Shown: positions 17,519 to 26,923, counted from the stretch's first letter. The stretch: 64,000 bases of DNA from Bacteroidota bacterium (GCA_021323535.1 JAJONO010000001.1:79535-143534), one strand, 5' to 3'. The notes: generated by a model not told the origin, from the letters alone. Numbers and translations: made by a program.

Positions 17519-18565
17519 ATGAATTACGATACTAAAAAACTGGTTCTTGCAATCGGGAGCATTGTTGGTATGGTCATTATCTACCAGCTTGTATTTTTTA
17601 TTCTTAAAAGATGGTCGCGTAAACAAAAAAGAATTATTCCCGAATTACTTAACGAGCATATTTATTTTCCCGGACTATTCTTCGTTCTTGTTGTAGCGCT
17701 TTTCTTTGTGCTTCTGTTACTGGAAGAGTATGTTAATCTGAAATTTTTCAGGGTGGCCCGTCATATACTTACTATATCAGGAATTATAACCTCGGGGATC
17801 CTTGTCATTAAAACAATAACCGTATTCAGGGAAATCACATTCAATCAATACAAGGTCCGCAATCCGCTCGATTACTCTTTAAGAAAAACAAAAACAAAGT
17901 TTCAGCTTATACAGCGCATCTTAAATTTCTTAATTGTATTTGCAATGTTCGCCATTATCTTAATGACATTTGACAGCATCAGGCAGATAGGTGGAACGCT
18001 TCTCGCCTCTGCCGGCGTTGTGGGACTTGTAATAGGTTTTGCCGCACAAAAAAGTCTGGGTACTTTATTCGCCGGAATTCAAATCGCTATTTCGCAGCCA
18101 ATACGTATTGATGATGTTGTAGTTGTAGAAGAACAATTCGGAACCATTGGCGAAATTACGCTTACATATGTTATCGTTAATTCATGGGATGGACGAAGAC
18201 TGGTTGTGCCAATCAGTTATTTTCTTGAAAAACCTTTCGAGAACTGGACAAGGGTATCTCCCGAAATTGTAGCTAAAGTTAAAATACATGCCGATTATAC
18301 CTTACCCATTGAAGAAATAAGACAGGAATTTAAAAAGTGGATCGAAACATCAGAGTTGTGGGATAAACGTCGTTGTAATTTTCTTGTAACGGGCGCCAAC
18401 GATAAAACAATTGAAGTACGTGGAACAGCAACTGCAAGAAATTCGGACGACGCGTATGATCTTGAATGTATTATCAGGGAAAAACTGATCACCTATATCA
18501 GGGAGCACCATCCAACCTGTTTACCAACTACGCGGATCTCAAAAATAGAATCGCCTAAAACATAA
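17519..18565 (+). CDS. MscS-family mechanosensitive channel
   Basis: 348 residues. Four hydrophobic helices lie in the N-terminal half (about 8-28, 44-65, 82-102, 138-155). The pore-lining helix GGTLLASAGVVGLVIGFAAQKS leads into the conserved LGTLFAGIQIAISQPIRIDD segment. The beta domain follows (VVEEQFGTIGEITLTYVIV, DGRRLVVPISYF) and a C-terminal alpha/beta domain. MscS channels release osmolytes on hypo-osmotic stress. It is 34 bp after the isoaspartyl peptidase on the same strand, so it is probably the last gene of the cyanophycin operon. Rapid release of Asp and Arg would raise osmolarity, which may explain the link (inference). Confidence 0.9.
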   Translation: MNYDTKKLVLAIGSIVGMVIIYQLVFFILKRWSRKQKRIIPELLNEHIYFPGLFFVLVVALFFVLLLLEEYVNLKFFRVARHILTISGIITSGILVIKTITVFREITFNQYKVRNPLDYSLRKTKTKFQLIQRILNFLIVFAMFAIILMTFDSIRQIGGTLLASAGVVGLVIGFAAQKSLGTLFAGIQIAISQPIRIDDVVVVEEQFGTIGEITLTYVIVNSWDGRRLVVPISYFLEKPFENWTRVSPEIVAKVKIHADYTLPIEEIRQEFKKWIETSELWDKRRCNFLVTGANDKTIEVRGTATARNSDDAYDLECIIREKLITYIREHHPTCLPTTRISKIESPKT

Positions 18566-18986
18566 AAGGTGGTGCATATTACACAAACTGCGTAAAACTG
18601 TCACGTGAGGCTCCTTGTTCTGAGATTTTTTAACATATTCATAGCTGGCACGCTTCTTTTATCTATAAAATCGAAACTATCTATAATTTATTTTGTAGCG
18701 GTTGTTAAAACGTACAATTAACTATGTTTACATGTTTAATTCTACGTACCATCAAAACTATTTGAGGTTTATCTAATTAAAAAAGTTGGCCGGTTCATTG
18801 TTCTAATAAAGAGCCGGCACACAAAAACCGCCGAACTTTTGAATAAAAAGCCGGCGGTTTTTCGTTTACCATCCTCACTTCTACACTGTGTAGAAAATAA
18901 TCTCGGTCATGCTATTTTGCTAAAACTGATTTTCAGTGATTTAGACTTGGTACAGTTTTTAATACTCATCATTAAATTCTCTTTCT
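18566..18986 (+). other. 421-bp gene-free spacer before the second cphA
   Basis: No ORF is convincing here. The left part is AT-rich with no clear terminator directly after the MscS gene. A long hairpin sits at 18823-18862 (listed separately). The last 120 bp probably carry the promoter of the second cyanophycin synthetase gene, but I find no good TAnnTTTG box there. Confidence 0.5.
18823..18862. terminator. Hairpin terminator between the two cyanophycin units
   Basis: AAAAACCGCCG and CGGCGGTTTTT form a perfect 11-bp stem with an 18-nt loop. T tracts or A tracts flank both sides, so it could work in both directions. It separates the cphA-cphB-peptidase-mscS operon from the second cphA-cphB pair. 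Confidence 0.6.
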
Positions 18987-21641
18987 ATGAAGATCATAAG
19001 TATTAAAGTGATGAGAGGGCCGAACTACTGGTCGAACTACCGCAAAAATATTATAGTAATGAAGCTCGATATCGGAGAGCTTGAACAATATCCGACCAAT
19101 AAGATCGAAGGGTTTTCCGCTCGTCTTGAAAAACTTATCCCATCTATGTACACACACCGCTGTTCCGAAAGTCATGACGGTGGTTTTTTTGAAAGAGTAA
19201 AAGAAGGAACCTGGATGGGGCACGTGATAGAACACATTGCCCTCGAAATACAAACTCTCGCGGGAATGGATGTAGGATACGGACGCACGCGTTCCGATAA
19301 AAAAGAAGGTGTGTACAATGTTGTATTCTCTTACATTCTTGAGCGCGCCGGACTTTACGCGGCAAAAGCGGCAATAAGAGTTGCCGAAGCATTGATTGAA
19401 GGCAAGGAATACAACATTACCGAAGACATTGAGGCTCTCAAGAAAATAAAAGCAAGCGATGCCTTTGGCCCAAGCACACAATCTATTATTGACGAAGCCG
19501 TAAAAAAAGGAATTCCTTATAAAAGATTAAACAATAGCTCTTTTGTTTTATTGGGACATGGTATTCACCAGAAGAAGATCCGCGCCACCATGACAAGCAA
19601 CACCAGCGCCATGGGAGTTGAAATGGCCTGTGATAAAAATGAAACCAAAGAAACACTGAGATGTGCCCACATACCAACACCGGCATCGGTGCTCATTGAA
19701 AATAAAAAAGAACTTAACGAAGCTATTAAAGATATTGGATATCCGATTGTGATAAAACCTATTAATGGAAATCACGGAAGAGGAATCACCACCAATATCA
19801 GATCGCTTGAAGAAGCGAAAACAGCATTCGCAATTGCAAAGGAAATTTCGGATGAAATACTTGTAGAAAAATTTGTAGAAGGATACGACTTCCGTTTTCT
19901 GCTCATCAATTTTAAACTGGTTGCTGTTGCAAAACGCACACCGGCAATGGTAACCGGTAATGGAAAAATGACCATACAGCAACTCATCGATGAAACCAAT
20001 AAAGATCCCAACCGGGGGGATGGACATGAAAAAATTCTTACAAAGATCAAAGTGGATAAAATCACCCAGGAAATTCTTGTGAAAAAAAATTACACGCTGG
20101 ATTCCGTTCTGGAAAAAGATGAGACCCTGTTTCTAAAAGACACAGCCAACATTAGCACCGGAGGAACTTCCACCGACGTAACTGACCGCGTTCATCCTGC
20201 AAACATTATTATGGCCGAGCGTATTGCAAGGCTTCTTAACCTGGATATTTGCGGTATTGACATTGTTGCCAATTCCGTTGAAACTCCAATCACAGAAAAA
20301 AACGGAGGCGTACTCGAAGTAAATGCCTGCCCTGGTTTCAGAATGCACCTCTTCCCTTCACATGGAAATCCTGTAAATGTGGCCAAACATGTAGTGGATA
20401 TGCTTTACCCGAAAGGTTCCGAATTCCGTATACCCGTGGTAGCTGTAACAGGCACCAACGGAAAAACTACCACTACGCGTTTAATTGCTCATCTTGCAAA
20501 AGAGGCCGGACATAAAGTAGGTTACACAACAACTGATGGAATTTATATTCAGGATCAGATCATTCATTACGGTGACTGCACCGGACCAAACAGCTCACAA
20601 ACTATATTGCACGACCCAATGGTTGACTTCGCTGTACTGGAATGCGCTCGCGGCGGTATTCTCCGTTCGGGTTTAGGATTCGACAATTGCGACATCAGTG
20701 TTATTACCAATATTTCGGAAGATCATTTATCACTTGACGGCATCGACTCCATAAGAGAAATGGCTATTGTGAAATCAGTGGTGGCACACAGTACGTTTAA
20801 ACATGGCTATTCAATTCTGAACGCCGATGATGATACGGTATATGAAATTTCAAGGGACCTTCATTGTAATATTGCCTTATTCAGTGTAGAAGAAAATAAC
20901 CCGAGGATCATGGAGCATTGCGAAAAAGGAGGAATCGCGATTAGCATTGAAAATGATTTTATTGTCATTCATTCGGGACAGACTAAAATTCCTGTTGAAA
21001 AAATTAACGACGTACCTTTAAGTTTTGATGGCAGAGCCGGTTTCATGATCAAAAATATTTTACCGGCGGTTTTAGCGGCTTACCTGAAAAATGTAAGCAT
21101 CAATACCATTCGCATGGGGTTACGCACTTTTATTCCCTCTCCGAAATTTACTCCAGGCAGAATGAACATATTTAATTTCAGAAATTTTGATGTCATGATC
21201 GATTATGCTCATAACAGCGGTGGACTTATGGAGTTGAAAAAATTTATGGATAAAACCAGTGCGCCGCATAAGGTGGGAATAATCGCTGCTGTTGGCGACA
21301 GGAGAGAAGAAGACATCAGGAACATCGGAGCTTTCTCTGCACAGATGTTTGATGAACTCATTATCCGACATGACGAAGATCTGAGGGGAAGAACACGTGA
21401 AGAGCTCAATGAATTACTTATAGAAGGAATCAAAAAACAAAACCCGGATATTCCTATTAAAATAATTTCAGATGAACAGGATGCCATAACTCACGCTATG
21501 CAAAACGCAAAGCAGGGAGCCTTTATTACCGTATTTACGGATTCTGTTATGGAAAGCATTGAGTTTTTAACCACTGCCCAGCAAAAAGAAGAAATGCAGT
21601 ATTCAACTTCTCCCAAACAAATATTACTTAAGGCATCATAA
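18987..21641 (+). CDS. cphA: Cyanophycin synthetase copy 2, complete N-domain
   Basis: 884 residues. The N-terminal domain (about 1-175) keeps the block GTWMGHVIEHIALE with His79, Glu82 and His83, an HxxEH arrangement. This domain in CphA1 enzymes is known to hold a hidden metallopeptidase-like site that makes primers. The ATP-grasp (about 180-480) shows IKPINGNHGRGI and LEVNACPGFRMH. The Mur-ligase domain (about 487-884) has the P-loop GTNGKTTTTRL, DYAHNSGG and VGDRREEDIR. All active sites look complete, so it should make cyanophycin without added primer. The second cyanophycinase gene follows after 9 bp. It is clearly homologous to copy 1 along its whole length. Confidence 0.94.
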   Translation: MKIISIKVMRGPNYWSNYRKNIIVMKLDIGELEQYPTNKIEGFSARLEKLIPSMYTHRCSESHDGGFFERVKEGTWMGHVIEHIALEIQTLAGMDVGYGRTRSDKKEGVYNVVFSYILERAGLYAAKAAIRVAEALIEGKEYNITEDIEALKKIKASDAFGPSTQSIIDEAVKKGIPYKRLNNSSFVLLGHGIHQKKIRATMTSNTSAMGVEMACDKNETKETLRCAHIPTPASVLIENKKELNEAIKDIGYPIVIKPINGNHGRGITTNIRSLEEAKTAFAIAKEISDEILVEKFVEGYDFRFLLINFKLVAVAKRTPAMVTGNGKMTIQQLIDETNKDPNRGDGHEKILTKIKVDKITQEILVKKNYTLDSVLEKDETLFLKDTANISTGGTSTDVTDRVHPANIIMAERIARLLNLDICGIDIVANSVETPITEKNGGVLEVNACPGFRMHLFPSHGNPVNVAKHVVDMLYPKGSEFRIPVVAVTGTNGKTTTTRLIAHLAKEAGHKVGYTTTDGIYIQDQIIHYGDCTGPNSSQTILHDPMVDFAVLECARGGILRSGLGFDNCDISVITNISEDHLSLDGIDSIREMAIVKSVVAHSTFKHGYSILNADDDTVYEISRDLHCNIALFSVEENNPRIMEHCEKGGIAISIENDFIVIHSGQTKIPVEKINDVPLSFDGRAGFMIKNILPAVLAAYLKNVSINTIRMGLRTFIPSPKFTPGRMNIFNFRNFDVMIDYAHNSGGLMELKKFMDKTSAPHKVGIIAAVGDRREEDIRNIGAFSAQMFDELIIRHDEDLRGRTREELNELLIEGIKKQNPDIPIKIISDEQDAITHAMQNAKQGAFITVFTDSVMESIEFLTTAQQKEEMQYSTSPKQILLKAS

Positions 21642-21650
21642 TACAGAAGT

Positions 21651-22535
21651 ATGACACCAAAAGGAAAACTTTTGATCATCGGAGGCGCCGAAGATAAAGG
21701 GCCCATCAGGATAAGACCACAGATCAAATTAAAAAATAAAAGCTATGTGGACTACGAGATCCTTCAACGACTTATTCCTGAAGCCGGATCAAAATTCAAT
21801 CGTATAGAGATTATTACAACGGCTTCGCAGCAGCCTTTCAAAACGGGCAACATGTACATTCGCTCATTTAAAAAAGCGGGATTTTTAAATGTGAATCATA
21901 TGAGCATTGAAAATAAGGAGGAACTTAAAAATCCGGATCTTATTCAGAGAATTGAAAACGCAGATACCGTTTTTTTTAGCGGCGGTGATCAGTTCAGGTT
22001 ATCCACCATTCTTGGCGGTTCTGAATTAATGGAGGTGATCAGAAGAAGATATTTTGAAGATGAACATTTTTTACTGGCAGGTACGAGCGCTGGCGCCATG
22101 GCTATGGGACATCTTATGATCTATCATGCCGAAAATAATGAAGCCATGTTAAAGGGTCACGTTAAAATCACGAACGGACTCGAGATAATGGACAATGCCA
22201 TGGTAGATACACATTTTGTAAAACGCGGACGTTTTGGAAGACTCGCCCAGGCTATTATCATGAATCCTGATTGTCTTGGTATTGGCCTTGGTGAAGACAC
22301 TGCTTTATTAATCACCAATGGAAATGAAGCAGTTTGCATGGGCTCGGGAATGGTTGTTATCATCGACGGTTCACAGATCTGTTATAACAACCTGCAAGAA
22401 GTGGAAGAGGATTTTCCTTTATGCGTAGAAGGCTTGCGCGTTCATCTTCTTGTAAGAAACAATGGCTATCTTCTTCATGAAAAACAATTCATTCCTAAAG
22501 CCACAAAGGTTTTAAAGGAAGAGGGTCATTTATAA
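21651..22535 (+). CDS. cphB: Cyanophycinase copy 2
   Basis: 294 residues, S51 family, colinear with copy 1. The catalytic residues fall at the same positions: Ser146 in AGTSAGAM, His188 in DTHFVKRGRFGRL and Glu215 in GIGLGEDTA. FSGGDQFRLS is identical. The main differences from copy 1 are in the N-terminal 100 residues and the last 20. It pairs with the second synthetase (9-bp gap). Its 3' end overlaps that of the convergent isoaspartyl peptidase by 10 bp. Confidence 0.94.
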   Translation: MTPKGKLLIIGGAEDKGPIRIRPQIKLKNKSYVDYEILQRLIPEAGSKFNRIEIITTASQQPFKTGNMYIRSFKKAGFLNVNHMSIENKEELKNPDLIQRIENADTVFFSGGDQFRLSTILGGSELMEVIRRRYFEDEHFLLAGTSAGAMAMGHLMIYHAENNEAMLKGHVKITNGLEIMDNAMVDTHFVKRGRFGRLAQAIIMNPDCLGIGLGEDTALLITNGNEAVCMGSGMVVIIDGSQICYNNLQEVEEDFPLCVEGLRVHLLVRNNGYLLHEKQFIPKATKVLKEEGHL

Positions 22536-23467
22536 ATCCCTATTATCAATTCACTGTCGCTTGCTTTACCGGCACGGTACATTCCTTCGGTATTGAATAA
22601 CATTTCAATATTTCCATTCGGATCCACTGCAATTAATCCACCTTCGCCCCCCATTTCAGCCAGTTTTTTATGTACAACAAATGTACAGGCTTCTTTTAAT
22701 GTCAGTCCTTTATATTCTATCAGGCAGGAGATGTCGTACGCCACAACAGCTCTCATAAAATACTCGCCATGTCCTGTACAGGATACGGCACATGTTTTAT
22801 TGTTTGCATAAGTTCCCGCTCCAATGATGGGGCTATCGCCTATCCTGCCATGCTGTTTATTTGTCATTCCCCCGGTGGATGTGGCGGCAGCAAGATTACC
22901 ATAAGCATCAAGGGCCACAGCTCCTACGGTCCCGAATTTTTTATTGTCAGCATTTTTTACACTCGTATGATCAAGAATGATGACATCATTTTCTCTTGCT
23001 TTCTGCAACTGATCATATCGGTATTGCACAAAAAAATAATCATCTGACTCAAGCGGGATCCCCATTTTTTTTGCAAAATCAACTGCGCCTCCTCCTGAAA
23101 GGAAGACATGTTCGCTGTTTTCCATAACGGTGCGTGCCAGCGTAATTGGATTTTTTACATTATAAACACCACTTATAGCGCCAGCCATAAGGCTTTTTCC
23201 TTCCATGATAGAAGCATCCATTTCGTTACGTCCCTCATGAGTAAACACAGAGCCTTTTCCTGCGTTAAAGAGCGGGGTATCTTCAAGCTGACGTACCACC
23301 GCTTCAACGGCGTCAATAGCAAGGCCCTTATCCAGAAGGATTTTATCCCCAACAAGCAGGGCGTCTTTCAGAGCTCCCGCATATTGAGCTTCTTTGGCTT
23401 CACTCATCTGCGAGCGAAGGATGGTTCCTGCTCCACCATGAATCGCTATTGCTGTTTTGGTTGTCAT
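22526..23467 (-). CDS. Isoaspartyl peptidase / plant-type L-asparaginase, copy 2
   Basis: 313 residues with the classical IaaA layout. The N-terminal AIHGGAGT leads to the autocleavage site before Thr180 in KFGTVGAVAL. Substrate loops are RIGDSPIIGAGTYAN and SCTGHGE, and GGEGGLIAVD is near the C-terminus. It should split beta-Asp-Arg and other isoaspartyl dipeptides, and possibly Asn. Unlike copy 1 it lies on the opposite strand, convergent with the second cphB (10-bp overlap of 3' ends). It may therefore be expressed independently, and antisense interference at the 3' ends is possible. Confidence 0.93.
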   Translation of the reverse strand: MTTKTAIAIHGGAGTILRSQMSEAKEAQYAGALKDALLVGDKILLDKGLAIDAVEAVVRQLEDTPLFNAGKGSVFTHEGRNEMDASIMEGKSLMAGAISGVYNVKNPITLARTVMENSEHVFLSGGGAVDFAKKMGIPLESDDYFFVQYRYDQLQKARENDVIILDHTSVKNADNKKFGTVGAVALDAYGNLAAATSTGGMTNKQHGRIGDSPIIGAGTYANNKTCAVSCTGHGEYFMRAVVAYDISCLIEYKGLTLKEACTFVVHKKLAEMGGEGGLIAVDPNGNIEMLFNTEGMYRAGKASDSELIIGIYK

Positions 23468-23488
23468 ATAAATGCAAAGATAATAATA

Positions 23489-23857
23489 CTATGAATTTCT
23501 TTCTCTTACAAAGTAAAAGACCCACAGTAAAATAAAAATAAGTTGTATCAATCCGTCAATAAGATATATGTCTGAAATAATTCCTTTAAAATTGTAATAA
23601 ACATCTATAAAAAGCAGGGCGCCAGCTACACTTGTGACTAAGACCCTTATCGATGTTGTAAGTTGTTTTTCCCTGGCTGAAATAAGATACGTGATGCCAA
23701 CAGTTGTAAGAAGAAGGCTTACGGTTTTTACAAGCCAGATATCTGTCTTGGGCCCTGATACGATCTCAAAACTGCGGATATCCACAATGGGCCATAGGCC
23801 TGTCATCACATAATATAAACCCTGAAGCAGGAGGATATATTGAACAAATTTAGGCAT
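23489..23857 (-). CDS. Four-helix membrane protein of unknown function
   Basis: 122 residues forming four hydrophobic segments (about 6-25, 42-60, 69-88, 96-115) joined by short loops. No signal peptide. It lies 21 bp upstream of the copy-2 isoaspartyl peptidase on the same strand, so the two could form one transcript. Small proteins with this look are common in Bacteroidota, and no function is known to me. Confidence 0.7.
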   Translation of the reverse strand: MPKFVQYILLLQGLYYVMTGLWPIVDIRSFEIVSGPKTDIWLVKTVSLLLTTVGITYLISAREKQLTTSIRVLVTSVAGALLFIDVYYNFKGIISDIYLIDGLIQLIFILLWVFYFVRERNS

Positions 23858-23883
23858 GATCTTTTCTTAAAAGTTAAATCTTT

Positions 23884-24562
23884 ATGCCAGTAAGCAACTC
23901 AGGGAAAAAACATTCTTTCATCTACAAAAATTCTTTGTCCCTGTTCTTCCTGTTACTGTTTCTGCCTATCGCTGGCAGGACAAATCTTTTACGGCCACAG
24001 AGAACACAATGAATTTTTGAGCGACTATAACGTTCCTGCTCAAACCATGAAGGAATACCTGGCGAGTGGACATTTTCTGCAGGCCACCTTCGAAAACTGG
24101 GAAAGTGAATTCTTTCAGATGGCGTTGTTTGTTGTTTTCACCGCCTGCCTGAAGCAAAAGGGATCCTCCGAATCTAATCCCATTGAGGAGACGGACGCGG
24201 AAGACGAATGCGAAGCCAAAGAAGACTCACCCCCTGCGGTTAAAAAAGGAGGAATTTACCTCACGTTCTATAAATATTCTTTATCCATCGTTCTTTCTTT
24301 TCTTTTTATAATTTCCTTTGTTCTACATTGGTACGGCAGTTGGATCGATTTCAATGAAAAACAATTTCTGGAAGGAAAGATCCGAAAAACATTTACAGTG
24401 TTTATCTCCAACGACAAATTCTGGTTCGAATCTTTTCAAAACTGGCAAAGTGAATTCTTATCCGTATTGGCAATTGTGTTTTTATCCATCTATCTCAGGC
24501 AGGTTGGTTCTTCCCAATCTAAACCTGTTAATGCACCGCATAAACAAACAGGACCAGATTAA
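23884..24562 (+). pseudogene. DUF6766-like membrane protein with a single-base frameshift
   Basis: The track ORF starts at 24017, but the family normally begins with a first membrane helix. That helix is present upstream in another frame. The ATG at 23884 gives MPVSNSGKKHSFIYKNSLS and then FFLLLFL. The downstream frame then continues as LSLAGQIFYGHREHNEFLSDYN. Removing one C at 23965/23966 joins both parts into one protein of about 225 residues. The family is an internal duplication: ENWESEFFQM with KGSSESNP, and QNWQSEFLSV with VGSSQSKP. Either the gene is broken in this strain or the assembly has a one-base error. The function of the family is unknown. The 3' end overlaps the convergent HTTM gene by 4 bp. 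Confidence 0.75.
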
Positions 24563-26010
24563 TCACATTGCCATAATACTTCCGGATCCGGTTTTGAATA
24601 ATGATAGTCGGGCAAAGTGAATTCACTCATGTAAATGATCTGTAACTCTTTTATTTTACGTTGTGGATTTTTTTCATTCCACACACGTTTGTAATAATTG
24701 CAGAAGTATCCTCGCATGAATGAATGATAAGTAAGGATCATATTCTCGGTATATTTCCGCCAGCGATCGTTTTTAAAAAGAGCAACAATGCTTTCAGGTT
24801 TTCGTGTATCCACTTCTTTTCCTCCCTGGAAAACATTGAGACGTTCATTCTTATCGGTGATCCCTTCGAAAATATACCAGCCATCGTCTTTAAACACGCC
24901 AGGCGCAAACATGCCCCAGTTCTGATCAAGACGCAGGACGTAGCCAAGTGGACGCAAACCATCTGATAATTTTGACTTTATAAACGTGAGATTACTGAAA
25001 TTCCAATCGAACACAAAAACAAGAAGAAATACCAATACCGCCGTGCGTGCATTTTTCAACCAATCAGGAATTGTACTTATCTTCTGAGGTGGAATTACGA
25101 AACTAATCGCATTACCGATCCCTTCAAATGAATTAGCTATTCTGTATTTTATTTTAGAGGTGGCTCTCTCAAACCAGTCCATAAACGCCGTGGGTAAAAG
25201 GCCAATACTGGTTGCAATTCCAATGAGGGGAAACATGCCGATAAAAAGTGTGAATCCGTTCAGAGTATGAAATAAAACGATAAAGAATACCCCGGCAAAC
25301 CGGAACCATTGATGTTTTACCGGCACAAAAAATAAAAGCGGCACCAGCAACTCAAAGTAATACGCCATGAACGTGAGCTTCTTTAAAAATTCGGGATAAT
25401 AAAAGAAAGATTTTGTTACTGGAAAAGTTACCTGGTCAAGTCCGTATACATAATACATGGCTGTAAAATCACGGTTCCATTCTGGTCCTTTGAGCAAAGC
25501 AGAACCTGTATAGATGTAACATATCTGTAACAGATACGCGAATAGTGCTACACTGTATACTGTTGAACCTTCTTCTGTTTTTCTGTTTATGAGAGCATCG
25601 CAGGAATACCTTTCGCCCCAGGGCATAAATATTCCCCAGAAGAGCACCATGCGAAGCAGATCATCACCGCCTTGTAAGATAAGACTGTTCCTGTTATGCA
25701 ATGAAAGCAGCATAAACCAGGATAACACAGTGAACAGCCTGGTGCGGTAACCAAGCAGCAACATAATGGCGAAGAAATAAGCCATGAGAAACAAAACGAG
25801 TTGCACCTGCCACAAACCACTGATGGTATGTATGGAAACAAAGTAATCGTTCCATGAATGTTCAAACAACATGGTGAGAGGCACTGCACCTGTGTTGGAA
25901 TAAAAAGCCTCAAGATCGCTTATGCGTACACTAAGATCAAGAAGGATGACCACCGCAATGCAGACACGCATTAACGCAAGGGCACGGAGATCAAAAGAAA
26001 GATATTTCAC
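24559..26010 (-). CDS. HTTM-domain integral membrane protein
   Basis: 483 residues. The N-terminal 290 residues carry the HTTM (vitamin K-dependent gamma-carboxylase-related) pattern. It begins with ALALMRVCIAVVILLD and includes the RTRLFTVLSWFMLLSLHNRN and GGDDLLRMVLFWGIFMPWGE blocks and several transmembrane helices. A C-terminal soluble part of about 150 residues (from NWGMFAPG) is the usual extension in Bacteroidota members. Whether such proteins carboxylate anything is not established. The gene lies between a DUF6766 relict and the low-complexity secreted protein. Confidence 0.85.
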   Translation of the reverse strand: MKYLSFDLRALALMRVCIAVVILLDLSVRISDLEAFYSNTGAVPLTMLFEHSWNDYFVSIHTISGLWQVQLVLFLMAYFFAIMLLLGYRTRLFTVLSWFMLLSLHNRNSLILQGGDDLLRMVLFWGIFMPWGERYSCDALINRKTEEGSTVYSVALFAYLLQICYIYTGSALLKGPEWNRDFTAMYYVYGLDQVTFPVTKSFFYYPEFLKKLTFMAYYFELLVPLLFFVPVKHQWFRFAGVFFIVLFHTLNGFTLFIGMFPLIGIATSIGLLPTAFMDWFERATSKIKYRIANSFEGIGNAISFVIPPQKISTIPDWLKNARTAVLVFLLVFVFDWNFSNLTFIKSKLSDGLRPLGYVLRLDQNWGMFAPGVFKDDGWYIFEGITDKNERLNVFQGGKEVDTRKPESIVALFKNDRWRKYTENMILTYHSFMRGYFCNYYKRVWNEKNPQRKIKELQIIYMSEFTLPDYHYSKPDPEVLWQCD

Positions 26011-26022
26011 AGGTATAAACTT

Positions 26023-26056
26023 AAAAAAGAGTCATTCCTGGAAATGACCCTTTTTC
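26023..26056 (-). terminator. Terminator of the Ser/Thr-rich protein gene
   Basis: On the minus strand GGGTCATT and AATGACTC pair around a TCCAGG loop, followed by six T. It lies 20 bp past the stop at 26076. A T tract also follows on the plus strand. The next minus-strand gene (HTTM) starts 13 bp further on. Confidence 0.65.
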
Positions 26057-26075
26057 TGATTGAAAAATTAATGCT

Positions 26076-26690
26076 TTATTTTTTGGGCGACATAGTTGAA
26101 CCGGTACCCGAAGTACTGCTGGTTGAACCTGTTGAACCCGTTCCATGAGTTGAGTTGGTTGAATTTGTTGAATTTGTTGAGTTGGTTGAATTAGTACTTC
26201 CTGTAGTGGTGCCTTTTTTGCCTTTACCTTTTGTTGATTTTGTACTGGAAGTGGAACTTGTGCCCATTGTTGTTTCTGTGCTGCGTGTGGTTTCGGTTGA
26301 ATATGTTGAGCCGGTACTCTTGGTGCTTTCAGTTGAATGGGTACCGTTGGTTGAACTGGTGGATCCTGTTGAACCAGTGTTGTTAGTTGAACCTGTTGAT
26401 CCGGTATTAAATGTTGACTGGGTTGAACCGGTTGAGCCTGTGTTGTTTGTTGAACCAGTTGATCCGGTATTGTTTGTTGAGTTGGTGGACCCGGTTGAAC
26501 CAGTGTTATATGTTGAAGCGGTTGACATCGTTGAGTTGGTGTTCCCCGTAGTCGCCCCGCTTGAATCCGGCCATGTGTTGGAAGTTGTTGTGTCGCTACC
26601 CGTTGATGTGATAACAGCCTTAGTTCGTGTAAATGCAAGTATGGCAATTGAAGAAGCAATGCATACAGTTAAAAAAATAGTCTTTTTCAT
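26076..26690 (-). CDS. Secreted low-complexity Ser/Thr/Gly/Asn repeat protein
   Basis: 204 residues. A signal peptide (1-25, ending TKA) precedes about 180 residues built almost only of S, T, G and N, in units such as NNTGSTGST and TNSTNSTNST. A basic KGKGKKG patch sits in the middle. Such sequence is expected to be disordered and heavily O-glycosylated if exported. Bacteroidota O-glycosylation acts on D-S/T motifs, which are rare here. The repeats keep two other long frames open (track ORFs 26021-26659 minus and 26155-26724 plus). The signal peptide picks this frame. No homologous family recognised. Confidence 0.75.
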   Translation of the reverse strand: MKKTIFLTVCIASSIAILAFTRTKAVITSTGSDTTTSNTWPDSSGATTGNTNSTMSTASTYNTGSTGSTNSTNNTGSTGSTNNTGSTGSTQSTFNTGSTGSTNNTGSTGSTSSTNGTHSTESTKSTGSTYSTETTRSTETTMGTSSTSSTKSTKGKGKKGTTTGSTNSTNSTNSTNSTNSTHGTGSTGSTSSTSGTGSTMSPKK

Positions 26691-26790
26691 ATTGTTTGGT
26701 TTTAGAATTTATATTTTCCAATAGCTAAAACTTTATACCATAAGCCCCCCTCTGAAATGAGAAAAAGATTTCCCTCAACACTATTGCCTC

Positions 26791-26880
26791 AAATTGTTTA
26801 AAGTGATTTAAACTTGTTCAAACTACATCTCCGTTTGAACCATTTTGAACTTTAAACCATTTAATCGATTTTAAATTTTG
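26791..26880. repeat. AT-rich repeat with TTTAAA/TTGAAC words upstream of a SpoIIE gene
   Basis: This stretch contains recurring GTTTAAA, TTTAAAC and TTTGAAC words. The 15-mer AAATTGTTTAAAGTG (26791-26805) is found as an exact reverse complement inside the coding region of the SpoIIE paralogue at 53958-53972. TTTAAACCAT is also shared. It looks like a short dispersed repeat. Confidence 0.45.
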
Positions 26881-26923
26881 ATGATTTTGGAAAATTGGAA
26901 CTTTTTGTTATATTTAAATTCAA

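Noticed and set aside
26155-26724. Plus-strand ORF with VEPVEPVL repeats, and the minus ORF 26021-26659 with QPTQQ repeats
   Set aside because: Both are frame shadows of the repetitive Ser/Thr protein gene, which alone has a signal peptide and a terminator.
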